This document shows, piece after piece, positions 52,895 to 60,254 of a stretch of 64,000 nt of DNA. The translations under genes were made by a program, and so were the position numbers. Source of the DNA: UBA2241 sp963777895 (GTDB lineage: Bacteria; Actinomycetota; Thermoleophilia; UBA2241); assembly GCA_963777895.1 (NCBI GenBank), contig CAVZSF010000005.1, forward strand, positions 434,001 through 498,000, in the 5' to 3' direction. Position 1 is the stretch's first letter; each line of letters opens with the position of its first letter. Under the pieces are notes generated by a model. The model was not told where the DNA came from and searched no databases. It worked only from the letters and a program-made list of their open reading frames with translations.

Positions 52895-54352
52895 ATGGAC
52901 GACGAACCGACACAGCCTCGAGAGCAGCAGGCGCCCGAGTCGCAGCCGCCCGAGCAGGCGCGTGCGTCGCAGCCGCCTGCGTCGCAGCCGCCCGAGCAGC
53001 CACGTGCGTCCGAGTCCGCGCAGGGCTCCGGCGGCGCGGGAACAGGCGGCGTACCGGCGGAGCCGGCGATGGGTGCTACGGCACAGACGGGCGGCGGCGG
53101 CGAGCCGCCTGAGCCGCCCCAGGGCGGCGGTGTTGAGCTGCCGGTCGAAGGCGAGCCGGGCCGCGGCCCGACCAGGAGCCGGGTGCTGCTCGAGGTCGAC
53201 ATCCCGCGACCGTGGCTGGTGGGCATCCTCGCCGGCATCGTCGTCTTCCTCCTGATCGGAGTCGTCGGCTTCTCGGCCCTGAACCGGATCGACACGTGCG
53301 GCAACTGCCACGTGATCAAGCCCGAGGTCGACACCTACAAGCAGTCGGCGCACTACGCGGCCGGCGTCGTGTGCCAGGACTGCCACACGAAGCCGGGGGT
53401 CTTCAACTACTTCATCCGCAACCTCCAGGGCGCCACGCACGTCGTCAACTACATCTCGGACACGTACCAGGAGCCGGTCACCAGCTACGTCGGCGCGAAC
53501 AACTGCGTCCAGTGCCATCCCAAGGAGCAGATCGAGCGCGATATCGTCGTGGGCCAGATCCGCGTCAATCACACGGGGCTGCGTGAGGCTGGATACCAGT
53601 GCCTCACCTGTCACGCCAACATCTCCCACCCCGGCACCCAGCTCGAGGTCGCGCGCATGCCGCAGGACCACATCATGTCGGTGTGTGCGAAGTGCCACGA
53701 CGGCAAGCAGTTGCCCGACGACTGCGAGCTGTGTCACGTCAACGGGCTCCCGTCCGGCTACCAGAAGGTCCCGATGACGGTGCAGGTGAAGCCGCAGCAG
53801 TGCACCGGCTGCCACCAAAAGAAGGACTGCAGCAGCTGCCACAACGGCCTGCCCATGCCGCATCCCAACAGCTTCTTCAAGGGCCACGGGACGATCGTGC
53901 TCGACCGCGGCAAGAACATCTGCGCGGGGTGCCATACGAAGCAGGACCCGAAGTTCTGCATCGACTGTCACGGCCTGCAGATGCCGCACCCTGCGAGCTG
54001 GATCTCGCAGCACGACAACGTGGCGGCCAAGGACCCGAAGGTCTGCGTGAAGTGCCACGGGACGGGCAGCTGCATGAAGTGCCACGGGCTGCAGATGCCG
54101 CATCCCGCGGGCTGGCAGGCGACCCATCCGTCGGTGGCGCGCCAGTCTCCGGGCCTGTGCACCAAGTGCCACAGCCCGTCGTTCTGCACCAGCTGCCACG
54201 GTGTGAGTCTGCCTCACAGCAGCTCGTTCATCGCGGGCCACCCGTCATACGTCTTCAGCAACGGCAGTGTCTGCGTGAAGTGCCACGGCAACCGCGGCTC
54301 CGGGCCGAACGGCTGCTACGGCGGCGACTGCCACAGCGGGTCGATCGGCTGA
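52895..54352 (+). CDS. Membrane-anchored multiheme cytochrome c with disordered cytoplasmic N-terminus, about 16 hemes
   Basis: A 485-residue protein. Residues 1-100 are disordered and rich in Pro, Gln, Glu and Gly with a duplicated SQPPEQ unit. A membrane helix follows (WLVGILAGIVVFLLIGVVGF), then fifteen CxxCH motifs and a final CYGGDCH with four residues between the cysteines. The N-terminal heme part (CGNCHVIKPEVDTYKQSAHY) is NapC/NirT-like, here with a normal first CxxCH. The C-terminal half is built of 38-residue repeats with CHGLQMPHP. The long cytoplasmic tail is unusual for this family and might bind a cytoplasmic partner. It is the last gene of the cytochrome run. Confidence 0.88.
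   Translation: MDDEPTQPREQQAPESQPPEQARASQPPASQPPEQPRASESAQGSGGAGTGGVPAEPAMGATAQTGGGGEPPEPPQGGGVELPVEGEPGRGPTRSRVLLEVDIPRPWLVGILAGIVVFLLIGVVGFSALNRIDTCGNCHVIKPEVDTYKQSAHYAAGVVCQDCHTKPGVFNYFIRNLQGATHVVNYISDTYQEPVTSYVGANNCVQCHPKEQIERDIVVGQIRVNHTGLREAGYQCLTCHANISHPGTQLEVARMPQDHIMSVCAKCHDGKQLPDDCELCHVNGLPSGYQKVPMTVQVKPQQCTGCHQKKDCSSCHNGLPMPHPNSFFKGHGTIVLDRGKNICAGCHTKQDPKFCIDCHGLQMPHPASWISQHDNVAAKDPKVCVKCHGTGSCMKCHGLQMPHPAGWQATHPSVARQSPGLCTKCHSPSFCTSCHGVSLPHSSSFIAGHPSYVFSNGSVCVKCHGNRGSGPNGCYGGDCHSGSIG
52939..52999 (+). repeat. Direct repeat inside the disordered tail
   Basis: A 19-base sequence (52939-52957) recurs exactly at 52981-52999, a 42-base period that encodes SQPPEQ followed by RAS twice. 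Confidence 0.7.
53828..54298 (+). repeat. Tandem paired-heme repeat units with MPHP linker
   Basis: Successive CxxCHG-x-x-[MS]-[PL]-P-H type units begin at 53828, 53957, 54071 and 54185. The last three are spaced exactly 114 bases (38 codons) apart, the first 129 bases. The DNA is also similar, most clearly between the units at 53957 and 54071, which points to internal duplication. Confidence 0.75.
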
Positions 54353-54480
54353 CGCTCAGAGGACACGGGCGCGTCCGCACGACTATCCCGAGGCCCGTCG
54401 TCCACACGACGCTCTTCGGCTGAAACGGCCGCGCGCCTGCGGGCGTGACGACGGAGCCGCCGTCGGGCAGAATGCGACCG

Positions 54481-54636
54481 ATGCAGCCACAGCCATTTGA
54501 CACCGTGTTCCTCGGCGTGACCGGCGCCAGCGGCGCAGCGCACGCGGAGCGCCTGCTGCGTGTTGTGGCGACGGCGCTGCAGACGCTCAGGTTCGAGCAG
54601 CGCCTTTTCGCGCCTTTGGACGGGGGGAAGAGCTGA
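54481..54636 (+). pseudogene. Internally deleted ubiX remnant
   Basis: The 51-residue frame starts with VFLGVTGASGAAHAERLLR, the flavin-binding N-terminus of UbiX, and then jumps directly to VVATALQTLRFEQRLFAPL, which matches the C-terminal helix of the intact copy (VVGKILSALGFEQHLYQAW). About 150 central residues are missing while the frame is kept, so it cannot be a working prenyltransferase. It lies directly upstream of menG, as a quinone-locus ubiX would. It may be a decayed second ubiX or a mis-joined assembly. The rest of 54353-54734 shows no gene, although the menG frame is open upstream to 54633. Confidence 0.75.
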
Positions 54637-54734
54637 GCAAGGACGGTGCGGAGGGGCTGCCGGGGGGTGAGCCACAGAGCGACGGTGCCGGCGGGCGGCG
54701 CGCGGAAGCGCCGCAGGATGCCGGCGCGGAGCGC

Positions 54735-55505
54735 GTGAGCCGCGACCCCGGCCGGATCGAAGCGATGTTCGGTGCCATCGCGCCGCGCTACGATCTCATG
54801 AACCGCCTGATGACGGCCGGCCTCGATCGCCGCTGGCGCACGCTGGCGGCGGCCGCGGCCGGCCTCTCGCCCGGCGACGGCGCCCTCGATGTCTGTTGCG
54901 GGACCGGCGACTTGGCCTTCGCGCTCGCGGATGCATGCCCGGATTGTGCGGTGACCGGCCTCGACTTCACCGCTGCGATGGTCGAGCGCGCGCGGGAGAA
55001 GGCGACGCGGCGCCGGTGGAAGGCGGCGAAGCGGCGCTGGCAGGTGGCGCGACGTGGGCGCGCTCACGGCCGCGACGAGGACCGTCCCGTCGAGCCGATC
55101 TTCTTGCGCGGCGACCTGCTCGCCCTGCCCTTCGCCGACAATGAGTTCGCCGCCGTGACCGTGGGGTGGGGCGTGCGCAACGTGCCAGACCTGGACCGCG
55201 CTATGGCGGAGATGACGCGAGTGACACGAACGGGCGGGCGCGTGGTGATCCTCGAATCGACGCGCCCGCCGGGCGGCCTGGGACGGCGCTTCCATGCCGT
55301 CTGGTTCGATCGCCTGGTGCCGCTGCTTGGTCGTCTGGTCGCCGGCGCCGGCAGCGCCTACGACTACCTGCCCGCCTCCGTGCGCGACTTCCCGGACGCC
55401 GATGCGCTTGCCGTCCGCATGGCCGACGCCGGACTCGTCAACGTGCGCTACCGGCGCTTCGGCTTCGGCGCTGTGGCCCTTCACGTGGCCGAGGTGCCGG
55501 GATGA
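54735..55505 (+). CDS. menG: Demethylmenaquinone methyltransferase
   Basis: A 256-residue SAM-dependent methyltransferase of the UbiE/MenG family, catalysing the last step of menaquinone synthesis. Seen are IAPRYDLMNRLMTAGLDRRW, SAM motif LDVCCGTGDLAFALA, GLDFTAAMVERAREKA, ADNEFAAVTVGWGVRNVPD and GGRVVILESTRP. An Arg/Lys-rich insertion of about 25 residues (residues about 96-118) between motifs I and II is not usual. GTG 54735 is taken as start; the frame is open further up to a CTG at 54633 with GGGGGGAAGAG before it. It overlaps the polyprenyl synthase by 4 bases. Confidence 0.92.
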   Translation: MSRDPGRIEAMFGAIAPRYDLMNRLMTAGLDRRWRTLAAAAAGLSPGDGALDVCCGTGDLAFALADACPDCAVTGLDFTAAMVERAREKATRRRWKAAKRRWQVARRGRAHGRDEDRPVEPIFLRGDLLALPFADNEFAAVTVGWGVRNVPDLDRAMAEMTRVTRTGGRVVILESTRPPGGLGRRFHAVWFDRLVPLLGRLVAGAGSAYDYLPASVRDFPDADALAVRMADAGLVNVRYRRFGFGAVALHVAEVPG

Positions 55506-56545
55506 GTCCGGACAAGCCCGAGCGGGTGAACGGTCGCGACGAGCTGGGCCGCCGCGACAAGGTGCGCGGCCAGACCAAGCTCTCCTGGCGCTCGGCCGCG
55601 CAGAAGCGCCGCTACAGCAAGGGCATGGATCTCGTCGAGCGCCGGCTCACCGAGGTGGCCGAGCGCTACCCCGGCGCGCTGGGCGACGCCTGCCGCGCGA
55701 CTCTGGGCGCCGGCGGCAAGCGCGTCCGTCCCCTGCTCACCTTGCTTTCCTCGCGCCGCGACGTGCCGTTCGGCCCCGGCGTTGTCCACGCCGCCGCAGC
55801 CGTCGAGTTGCTGCACATGGCCACGCTCGTCCACGACGACGTGCTCGATCACGCCGAGCTGCGCAGGGGCCGTCCCACGGTCATGCACGAGTTCGGCGTG
55901 GAGGTCGCCGTGTCCGCCGGCAACTACCTCCTCGCCAGCGCCTTTCGCGAGCTGTGCGGAACGGGTGACGCCAGGGCGGTCGACATCCTGAGCGCGAGTG
56001 CTGTCGGGCTGTCGGAAGGCGAGGTTCTTCAGCGCCGTGAGGCCTTCGACGTCGCCGTCGACGTCGCGGCCTACGAGCGGCGCTGCGAGCGCAAGACCGC
56101 CGACCTGTTCGCCGCCGCCTGCCGGCTCGGAGCGCTGCTCTCGGGGCTGGACGAGGAGGCCGAGCGGACGCTGGCGGAGTACGGGCGCCTGCTCGGCCTC
56201 GCCTTCCAGGTCTTCGACGATATCCTCGACGTCAGCGGCGACGAGGCGCGCACCGGCAAGCGCCTCGGTACCGACATCCGCGACGGCACCGTGACGCTGC
56301 CGGTGATCTACGCGCTGGAGCGGCGGCCCGAGCTCGGGCCCCGGCTCCAGCGCCGTCCCGTCGAGGAGGACACCGTCGACCTGATCCTCGCCGAGATCGT
56401 GGGCTCGGGCGCCGTCGACCGCGCGCGCGAGCACGCTCTCGGCTACATCCTGAAGTCGGGCGACCTGCTCATGGCCCTCGACGCCGAGATCGACGAGGGC
56501 CTGCTCGTGCAGGTCGCCGTCCAGATCGTCGACCGCTACAGTTGA
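55502..56545 (+). CDS. Polyprenyl diphosphate synthase (quinone side chain)
   Basis: A 347-residue trans-prenyltransferase with both Asp-rich motifs: HDDVLDHAELRRGRPT (first) and FQVFDDILDVSGDEARTGK (second), plus GGKRVRPLL near residue 75. It elongates isopentenyl diphosphate units to the long chain of menaquinone; the product length cannot be read reliably. Residues 1-40 form a basic extension (RRDKVRGQTKLSWRSAAQKR) absent from typical members. It overlaps menG by 4 bases, so side-chain synthesis and the final methylation are coupled. Confidence 0.92.
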   Translation: MSPDKPERVNGRDELGRRDKVRGQTKLSWRSAAQKRRYSKGMDLVERRLTEVAERYPGALGDACRATLGAGGKRVRPLLTLLSSRRDVPFGPGVVHAAAAVELLHMATLVHDDVLDHAELRRGRPTVMHEFGVEVAVSAGNYLLASAFRELCGTGDARAVDILSASAVGLSEGEVLQRREAFDVAVDVAAYERRCERKTADLFAAACRLGALLSGLDEEAERTLAEYGRLLGLAFQVFDDILDVSGDEARTGKRLGTDIRDGTVTLPVIYALERRPELGPRLQRRPVEEDTVDLILAEIVGSGAVDRAREHALGYILKSGDLLMALDAEIDEGLLVQVAVQIVDRYS

Positions 56546-56656
56546 CCGGATCAGACGTCTCGCGGCACGCGCGGAAGGGCATAGCCGGACGGCCGAACGC
56601 CCGTCTACTCCGTGCCATCATCCCGCCGGCGGCGCAGTACACTGAAGGAGATCCTC

Positions 56657-57784
56657 GTGGAACCTGACCGCATCGCATACGTGGCGCAGCGCGCCGGCGT
56701 GGAGCCGATCTGGCGCAAGATCGAGGCCGGCGACCGCTTGGGCGAAGCCGACGCGGTCGCCCTCCTCGAGACCGACGACCTTCTCGCCCTGGGCGCGATG
56801 GCCGACTTCGCGCGCCATCGCGCCGCCGGCGACGACGTCTACTTCATCTGCAACCGCCACATCAACCACACGAACGTCTGCCGCAACCGCTGCCTCTTCT
56901 GCGCGTTCAGCCACGACGACGGCGATGCCGACGCGTACACCCTCTCGGTCGACGAGGTGGTCGAAAAGGCGCGCGAGAAGCTCACCGGAGGCATCACCGA
57001 GATCCACATCGTGGGCGGCGAGCATCCCGACCTGCCGTTCGAGTACTACCTGGACATGATGAAGGCGCTCAAGCAGCTGGCGCCCGATGTGCACATCCAG
57101 GCCTTCACTGCGAGCGAGATCTCACATCTGGCGAAGATCTCCAAGAAGCCGGAGCCGCAGGTACTCGCCGAGCTGAAGGAAGCGGGCCTCGGCTCGCTGC
57201 CGGGCGGCGGCGCCGAGGTCTTCAGCGGCCGCGTCCGCGACCTCATCTGCGCGCGCAAGATCAGCGGGCAGGAGTGGCTCGACGTGATGCGCGAGGCGCA
57301 CCGTATCGGCCTCAAGTCGAACGCCACGATGCTCTACGGGCACGTGGAGCACGCCGAGGAGCTCGCCGACCACATGATGCGACTGCGCGCACTGCAGGAC
57401 CAGACAGGCGGCTTCAACTCGTTCATCCCGCTCTCTTTCCAGCCGGCCAACACAGGGCTGAGCGAGCTGCCCGGGCCGACCGGCGTCGACGACCTCAAGA
57501 TGCTCGCGGTCGGTCGCCTCGTGCTTGACAACTTCCGCCACGTGAAGGCCTTCTGGATCAACGTAGGCCTGAAGCTGGCCCAGGTCTCGCTGTCGTTCGG
57601 TGTGAACGACCTGGACGGGACCGTCGTCGAGGAGCGGATCAGCCATGCGGCCGGCGTCGACACCGCGCAGGAGCTCAGCAGGGCTGAGCTCGTGCGCGTG
57701 ATCCGCGCCGCCGGCCGCACCCCCGTCGAACGCGACACGCTCTACAACGTGGTGCGGCGCTACGACGAACCGGTCGCCGTCTGA
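56657..57784 (+). CDS. mqnE: Aminofutalosine synthase
   Basis: A 375-residue radical SAM enzyme that joins the MqnA product to the adenosyl part of SAM to make aminofutalosine. The cluster motif is C75, C79, C82 (CRNRCLFCAF). Other family marks are EIHIVGGEHPDLPFEYY, SLPGGGAEVFSGRVRDLI, MLYGHVEHAEELADHM and FIPLSFQPANTG. The start is GTG 56657 with AAGGAG 7 bases upstream. mqnA follows after 35 bases. Length and motifs are normal for MqnE. Confidence 0.95.
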   Translation: MEPDRIAYVAQRAGVEPIWRKIEAGDRLGEADAVALLETDDLLALGAMADFARHRAAGDDVYFICNRHINHTNVCRNRCLFCAFSHDDGDADAYTLSVDEVVEKAREKLTGGITEIHIVGGEHPDLPFEYYLDMMKALKQLAPDVHIQAFTASEISHLAKISKKPEPQVLAELKEAGLGSLPGGGAEVFSGRVRDLICARKISGQEWLDVMREAHRIGLKSNATMLYGHVEHAEELADHMMRLRALQDQTGGFNSFIPLSFQPANTGLSELPGPTGVDDLKMLAVGRLVLDNFRHVKAFWINVGLKLAQVSLSFGVNDLDGTVVEERISHAAGVDTAQELSRAELVRVIRAAGRTPVERDTLYNVVRRYDEPVAV

Positions 57785-57819
57785 GGTGACGTGAATGCCG
57801 CACGCGCGCACAGTCTGAC

Positions 57820-58683
57820 GTGGCCCCCGCTCCCGACACCCAGCCGGTGCGCGTCGGCCGCATCGAGTTCATCAACTGCTTCCCGCTCTACGACCACTTC
57901 GAGGAGGAGCTGGCCGCGCGCGGCGTCGGCGCCGAGATCGTCGAAGGCCATCCGGCGGCGCTGAACGCACTGCTCGTGGCGGGCGACATCGACGTCGCGC
58001 TGCCATCGTCGATCGAGTTCGCCCGCCACGCCGGCGTGCTCTCGCTGCTGCCGCAGGTCTCGATCAGCTCCCTGGGCGCCGTCGACTCGGTCCAGCTCTT
58101 CACGCGCGTGCCGCTCGCCGAGGTGCAGCGCCTCGCCCTGACCGAGCAGAGCGCGACCTCCATCTGCCTGCTGAAGGTCCTGTGCAGGGAGTGGGGGATC
58201 GCGCCCGAGTTCGTGCCGCGGCGCGGACCGCTCGCCGAGGTCCTGCCGTCCTCGGACGGGCTGCTGCTCATCGGCGACGAGGCCCTGCACGTGCTGCGCA
58301 TGCGCGTCTACCCGCACAACTACGACCTCGGCGAGGAGTGGCGGCGGGTGACCGGCCTGCCGATGGTCTTCGCCGTTTGCACCGCGCGGAGCGACTTCGT
58401 CGCCGCGCGGCCGGCCACCGCCGAGGCGGTGGGCGCGGCGCTGCTCGCGTCCCGCGACCGCTGCGCCGCGCAGCCCGAGCAGACGGCGGCCGATGCGGCG
58501 CTCCGCTACGACTTCAGCCAGGCCTTCCTCATGGAGTATTTCGACCGTCTGAAGTACGGCTTCGCGCCCGAGTACCTCGCCGGCCTCAAGGAGTTCTACC
58601 GGCGCGCGGCGGCGATCGGCGAGCTCGACAGCGTACCCGATCTCGACATGACCGGGACTGGTACGCCGACAGCGCCGGCATGA
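57820..58683 (+). CDS. mqnA: Chorismate dehydratase
   Basis: A 287-residue protein of the MqnA/MqnD group, which turns chorismate into 3-enolpyruvyl-benzoate at the start of the futalosine route. Typical are VGRIEFINCFPLYDHF at the N-terminus, GDIDVALPSSIEFARH, SVDS-like AVDSVQLFTR and LLLIGDEALHVL. The start is GTG 57820. It overlaps the acetyltransferase gene by 4 bases, and that gene overlaps mqnC, so all three are co-translated. MqnD and the aminofutalosine hydrolase are not in this window. Confidence 0.94.
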   Translation: MAPAPDTQPVRVGRIEFINCFPLYDHFEEELAARGVGAEIVEGHPAALNALLVAGDIDVALPSSIEFARHAGVLSLLPQVSISSLGAVDSVQLFTRVPLAEVQRLALTEQSATSICLLKVLCREWGIAPEFVPRRGPLAEVLPSSDGLLLIGDEALHVLRMRVYPHNYDLGEEWRRVTGLPMVFAVCTARSDFVAARPATAEAVGAALLASRDRCAAQPEQTAADAALRYDFSQAFLMEYFDRLKYGFAPEYLAGLKEFYRRAAAIGELDSVPDLDMTGTGTPTAPA

Positions 58684-59183
58684 ACGACCCGGCCGATCTG
58701 ACCTGGCGCGCGGCGGAAGGCGACGACGCCCCGGCGGTGCGCGCCGCGCTCGACACGTGGTGGCCCGGCGCGCACATCGTCGACATGGTGTGTCCGCAGC
58801 TCTTCGAGCACTTCGGCGACACCTGCCTGCTGGTCGAGGATCCGAACCGGGCCGCGGGCGACAGGCTGGTCGCCTTCCTCGTCGGTATGCTCTCGCAACG
58901 GATGCCGGCGGTCGGCTACGTCCACTACGCCGGCGTGCGGCCCGAGTACCGCGGTCTGGGGCTGGGCCGCCAGATGTATGAGCGCTTCGCGGAGCTCACG
59001 CGCGCCCGCGGACGCAGCGACCTGTTCATCGAGACGAGCACCTGGAACAAGGCCTCGATCGCCTTCCACCAGAGTCTCGGCTTCGCCTTCCTGCCGGGCG
59101 ATGAAACGGTCGACGGCCTGCCTATCCGCCGCGACACGGGTGGCAAGGGCTTCGACTACGTCGAGATGGTGTGGAAGCTGTGA
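58680..59183 (+). CDS. GNAT-family N-acetyltransferase within the menaquinone operon
   Basis: A 167-residue single GNAT domain with acetyl-CoA motif VRPEYRGLGLGRQMYERFAE and the closing strands SIAFHQSLGFAFLP. It is inserted between mqnA and mqnC with overlapping stops and starts on both sides. I know of no step of the futalosine route that needs an acetyltransferase, so it may have a separate substrate and be a hitchhiker, or modify a pathway enzyme. The start is ATG 58680. Confidence 0.88.
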   Translation: MNDPADLTWRAAEGDDAPAVRAALDTWWPGAHIVDMVCPQLFEHFGDTCLLVEDPNRAAGDRLVAFLVGMLSQRMPAVGYVHYAGVRPEYRGLGLGRQMYERFAELTRARGRSDLFIETSTWNKASIAFHQSLGFAFLPGDETVDGLPIRRDTGGKGFDYVEMVWKL

Positions 59184-60218
59184 AGCGCGTGAGCGACAAG
59201 GACGCGCTCGCTCTGCTGCAGGGCGGCGACCTGCTCGGGCTCGGCCTGCGGGCCGACGAGCTTCGTCGCCGCCTGCACCCCGGCCGTGAGGTCACCTTCA
59301 TCGTCGACCGCAATATCAACTACACCGACTACTGCCTTTCGGGCTGCCGCTTCTGCGCCTTCTACAAGAAGCCCGGGAGCGGGGAGGGCTACCTGCTCGC
59401 CCAGGAGGACATCCACCGCAAGATCCGCGAGACGCTCGACCTCGGCGGCACCGCCATCATGATGCAGGGCGGCCTGAACCCCGACCTCGACGTCTGCTGG
59501 TTCGAGGAGGTCTTCGTCGGCATCAAGCAGGCCTTCCCCGAAGATCCACCTGCACTGCCTCTCGCCGCCCGAGATCGCTCACATCGCCAAGCAGAGCGAC
59601 CTGACCGTCGAGCAGACGCTGCGCCGCCTGCAGATGGCGGGCCTCGACTCGCTGCCCGGGGGCGGCGCCGAAGTGCTCGTCGACCGCGTGCGTACCGAGA
59701 TCAGCCCGCACAAGATCCCCACCGACACCTGGCTCGAGGTGATGCGCGTCGCGCATGGACTCGGGATGAAGACGACGGCGACCATGATGTTCGGCTCGAC
59801 CGACACGCCGGCGGAGCGCATCGAGCACCTGCGTCGCATCCGCGAGCTGCAGGACGAGACGGGAGGCTTCACGGCCTTCATCCCGTGGACCTTCCAGGCC
59901 GGCAGGACCGCCCTCGAAGAGGGCCATCTGCCGGCCACCGGCGTCGACTACCTCCGCCTGCTGGCCGTCAGCCGCCTCTACCTCGACAACGTGCCCAACA
60001 TCCAGGCGTCGTGGGTCACGCAGGGCCTCAAGATGGGACAGGTCGCGCTGTCGTTCGGGGCCAACGACCTCGGCTCGACGATGATCGAGGAGAACGTGGT
60101 GAGGGCGACCGGCGTCAGCCACACGATCACGGTCGACGAGATCGTGCGGCTCATCAAGGCCGCAGGCTACGTGCCCGTGCAGCGCACGACGCTGTACGGC
60201 GAGGTCAGGCGCTACTGA
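59180..60218 (+). CDS. mqnC: Cyclic dehypoxanthine futalosine synthase, one frameshift as assembled
   Basis: A ~345-residue radical SAM enzyme that closes the second ring of the naphthoate. The cluster motif is C52, C56, C59 (CLSGCRFCAF). Other marks are AIMMQGGLNPDLD, SLPGGGAEVLVDRVR, TATMMFGSTDT and FIPWTFQAGRT. One extra G near 59541 (in the run TTCCCCGAAG, where the family expects Phe-Pro-Lys) breaks the frame; the 1039-base length is 3n+1, in agreement. The start is GTG 59180, overlapping the previous stop. Because the rest of the gene is fully conserved I regard the shift as a sequence error. Confidence 0.9.
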
Positions 60219-60225
60219 GCGCATG

Positions 60226-60253
60226 AGGCGGGCCCAGCTTCGCCGGCCCGCCT
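60226..60253. terminator. Hairpin between convergent mqnC and MFS genes
   Basis: AGGCGGGCC (60226-60234) pairs with GGCCCGCCT (60245-60253) across a 10-base loop. It starts 7 bases after mqnC and ends 1 base before the convergent gene, so it could terminate both. Confidence 0.55.
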
Positions 60254-60254
60254 T

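Noticed and set aside
51683..54241. 852-codon open frame on the minus strand opposite the cytochrome genes
   Set aside because: It is the antisense shadow of repeated CxxCH coding in GC-rich DNA. The plus-strand frames carry ordered heme motifs and membrane helices, and the minus frame gives only Arg/Ala/Val/His-rich sequence.
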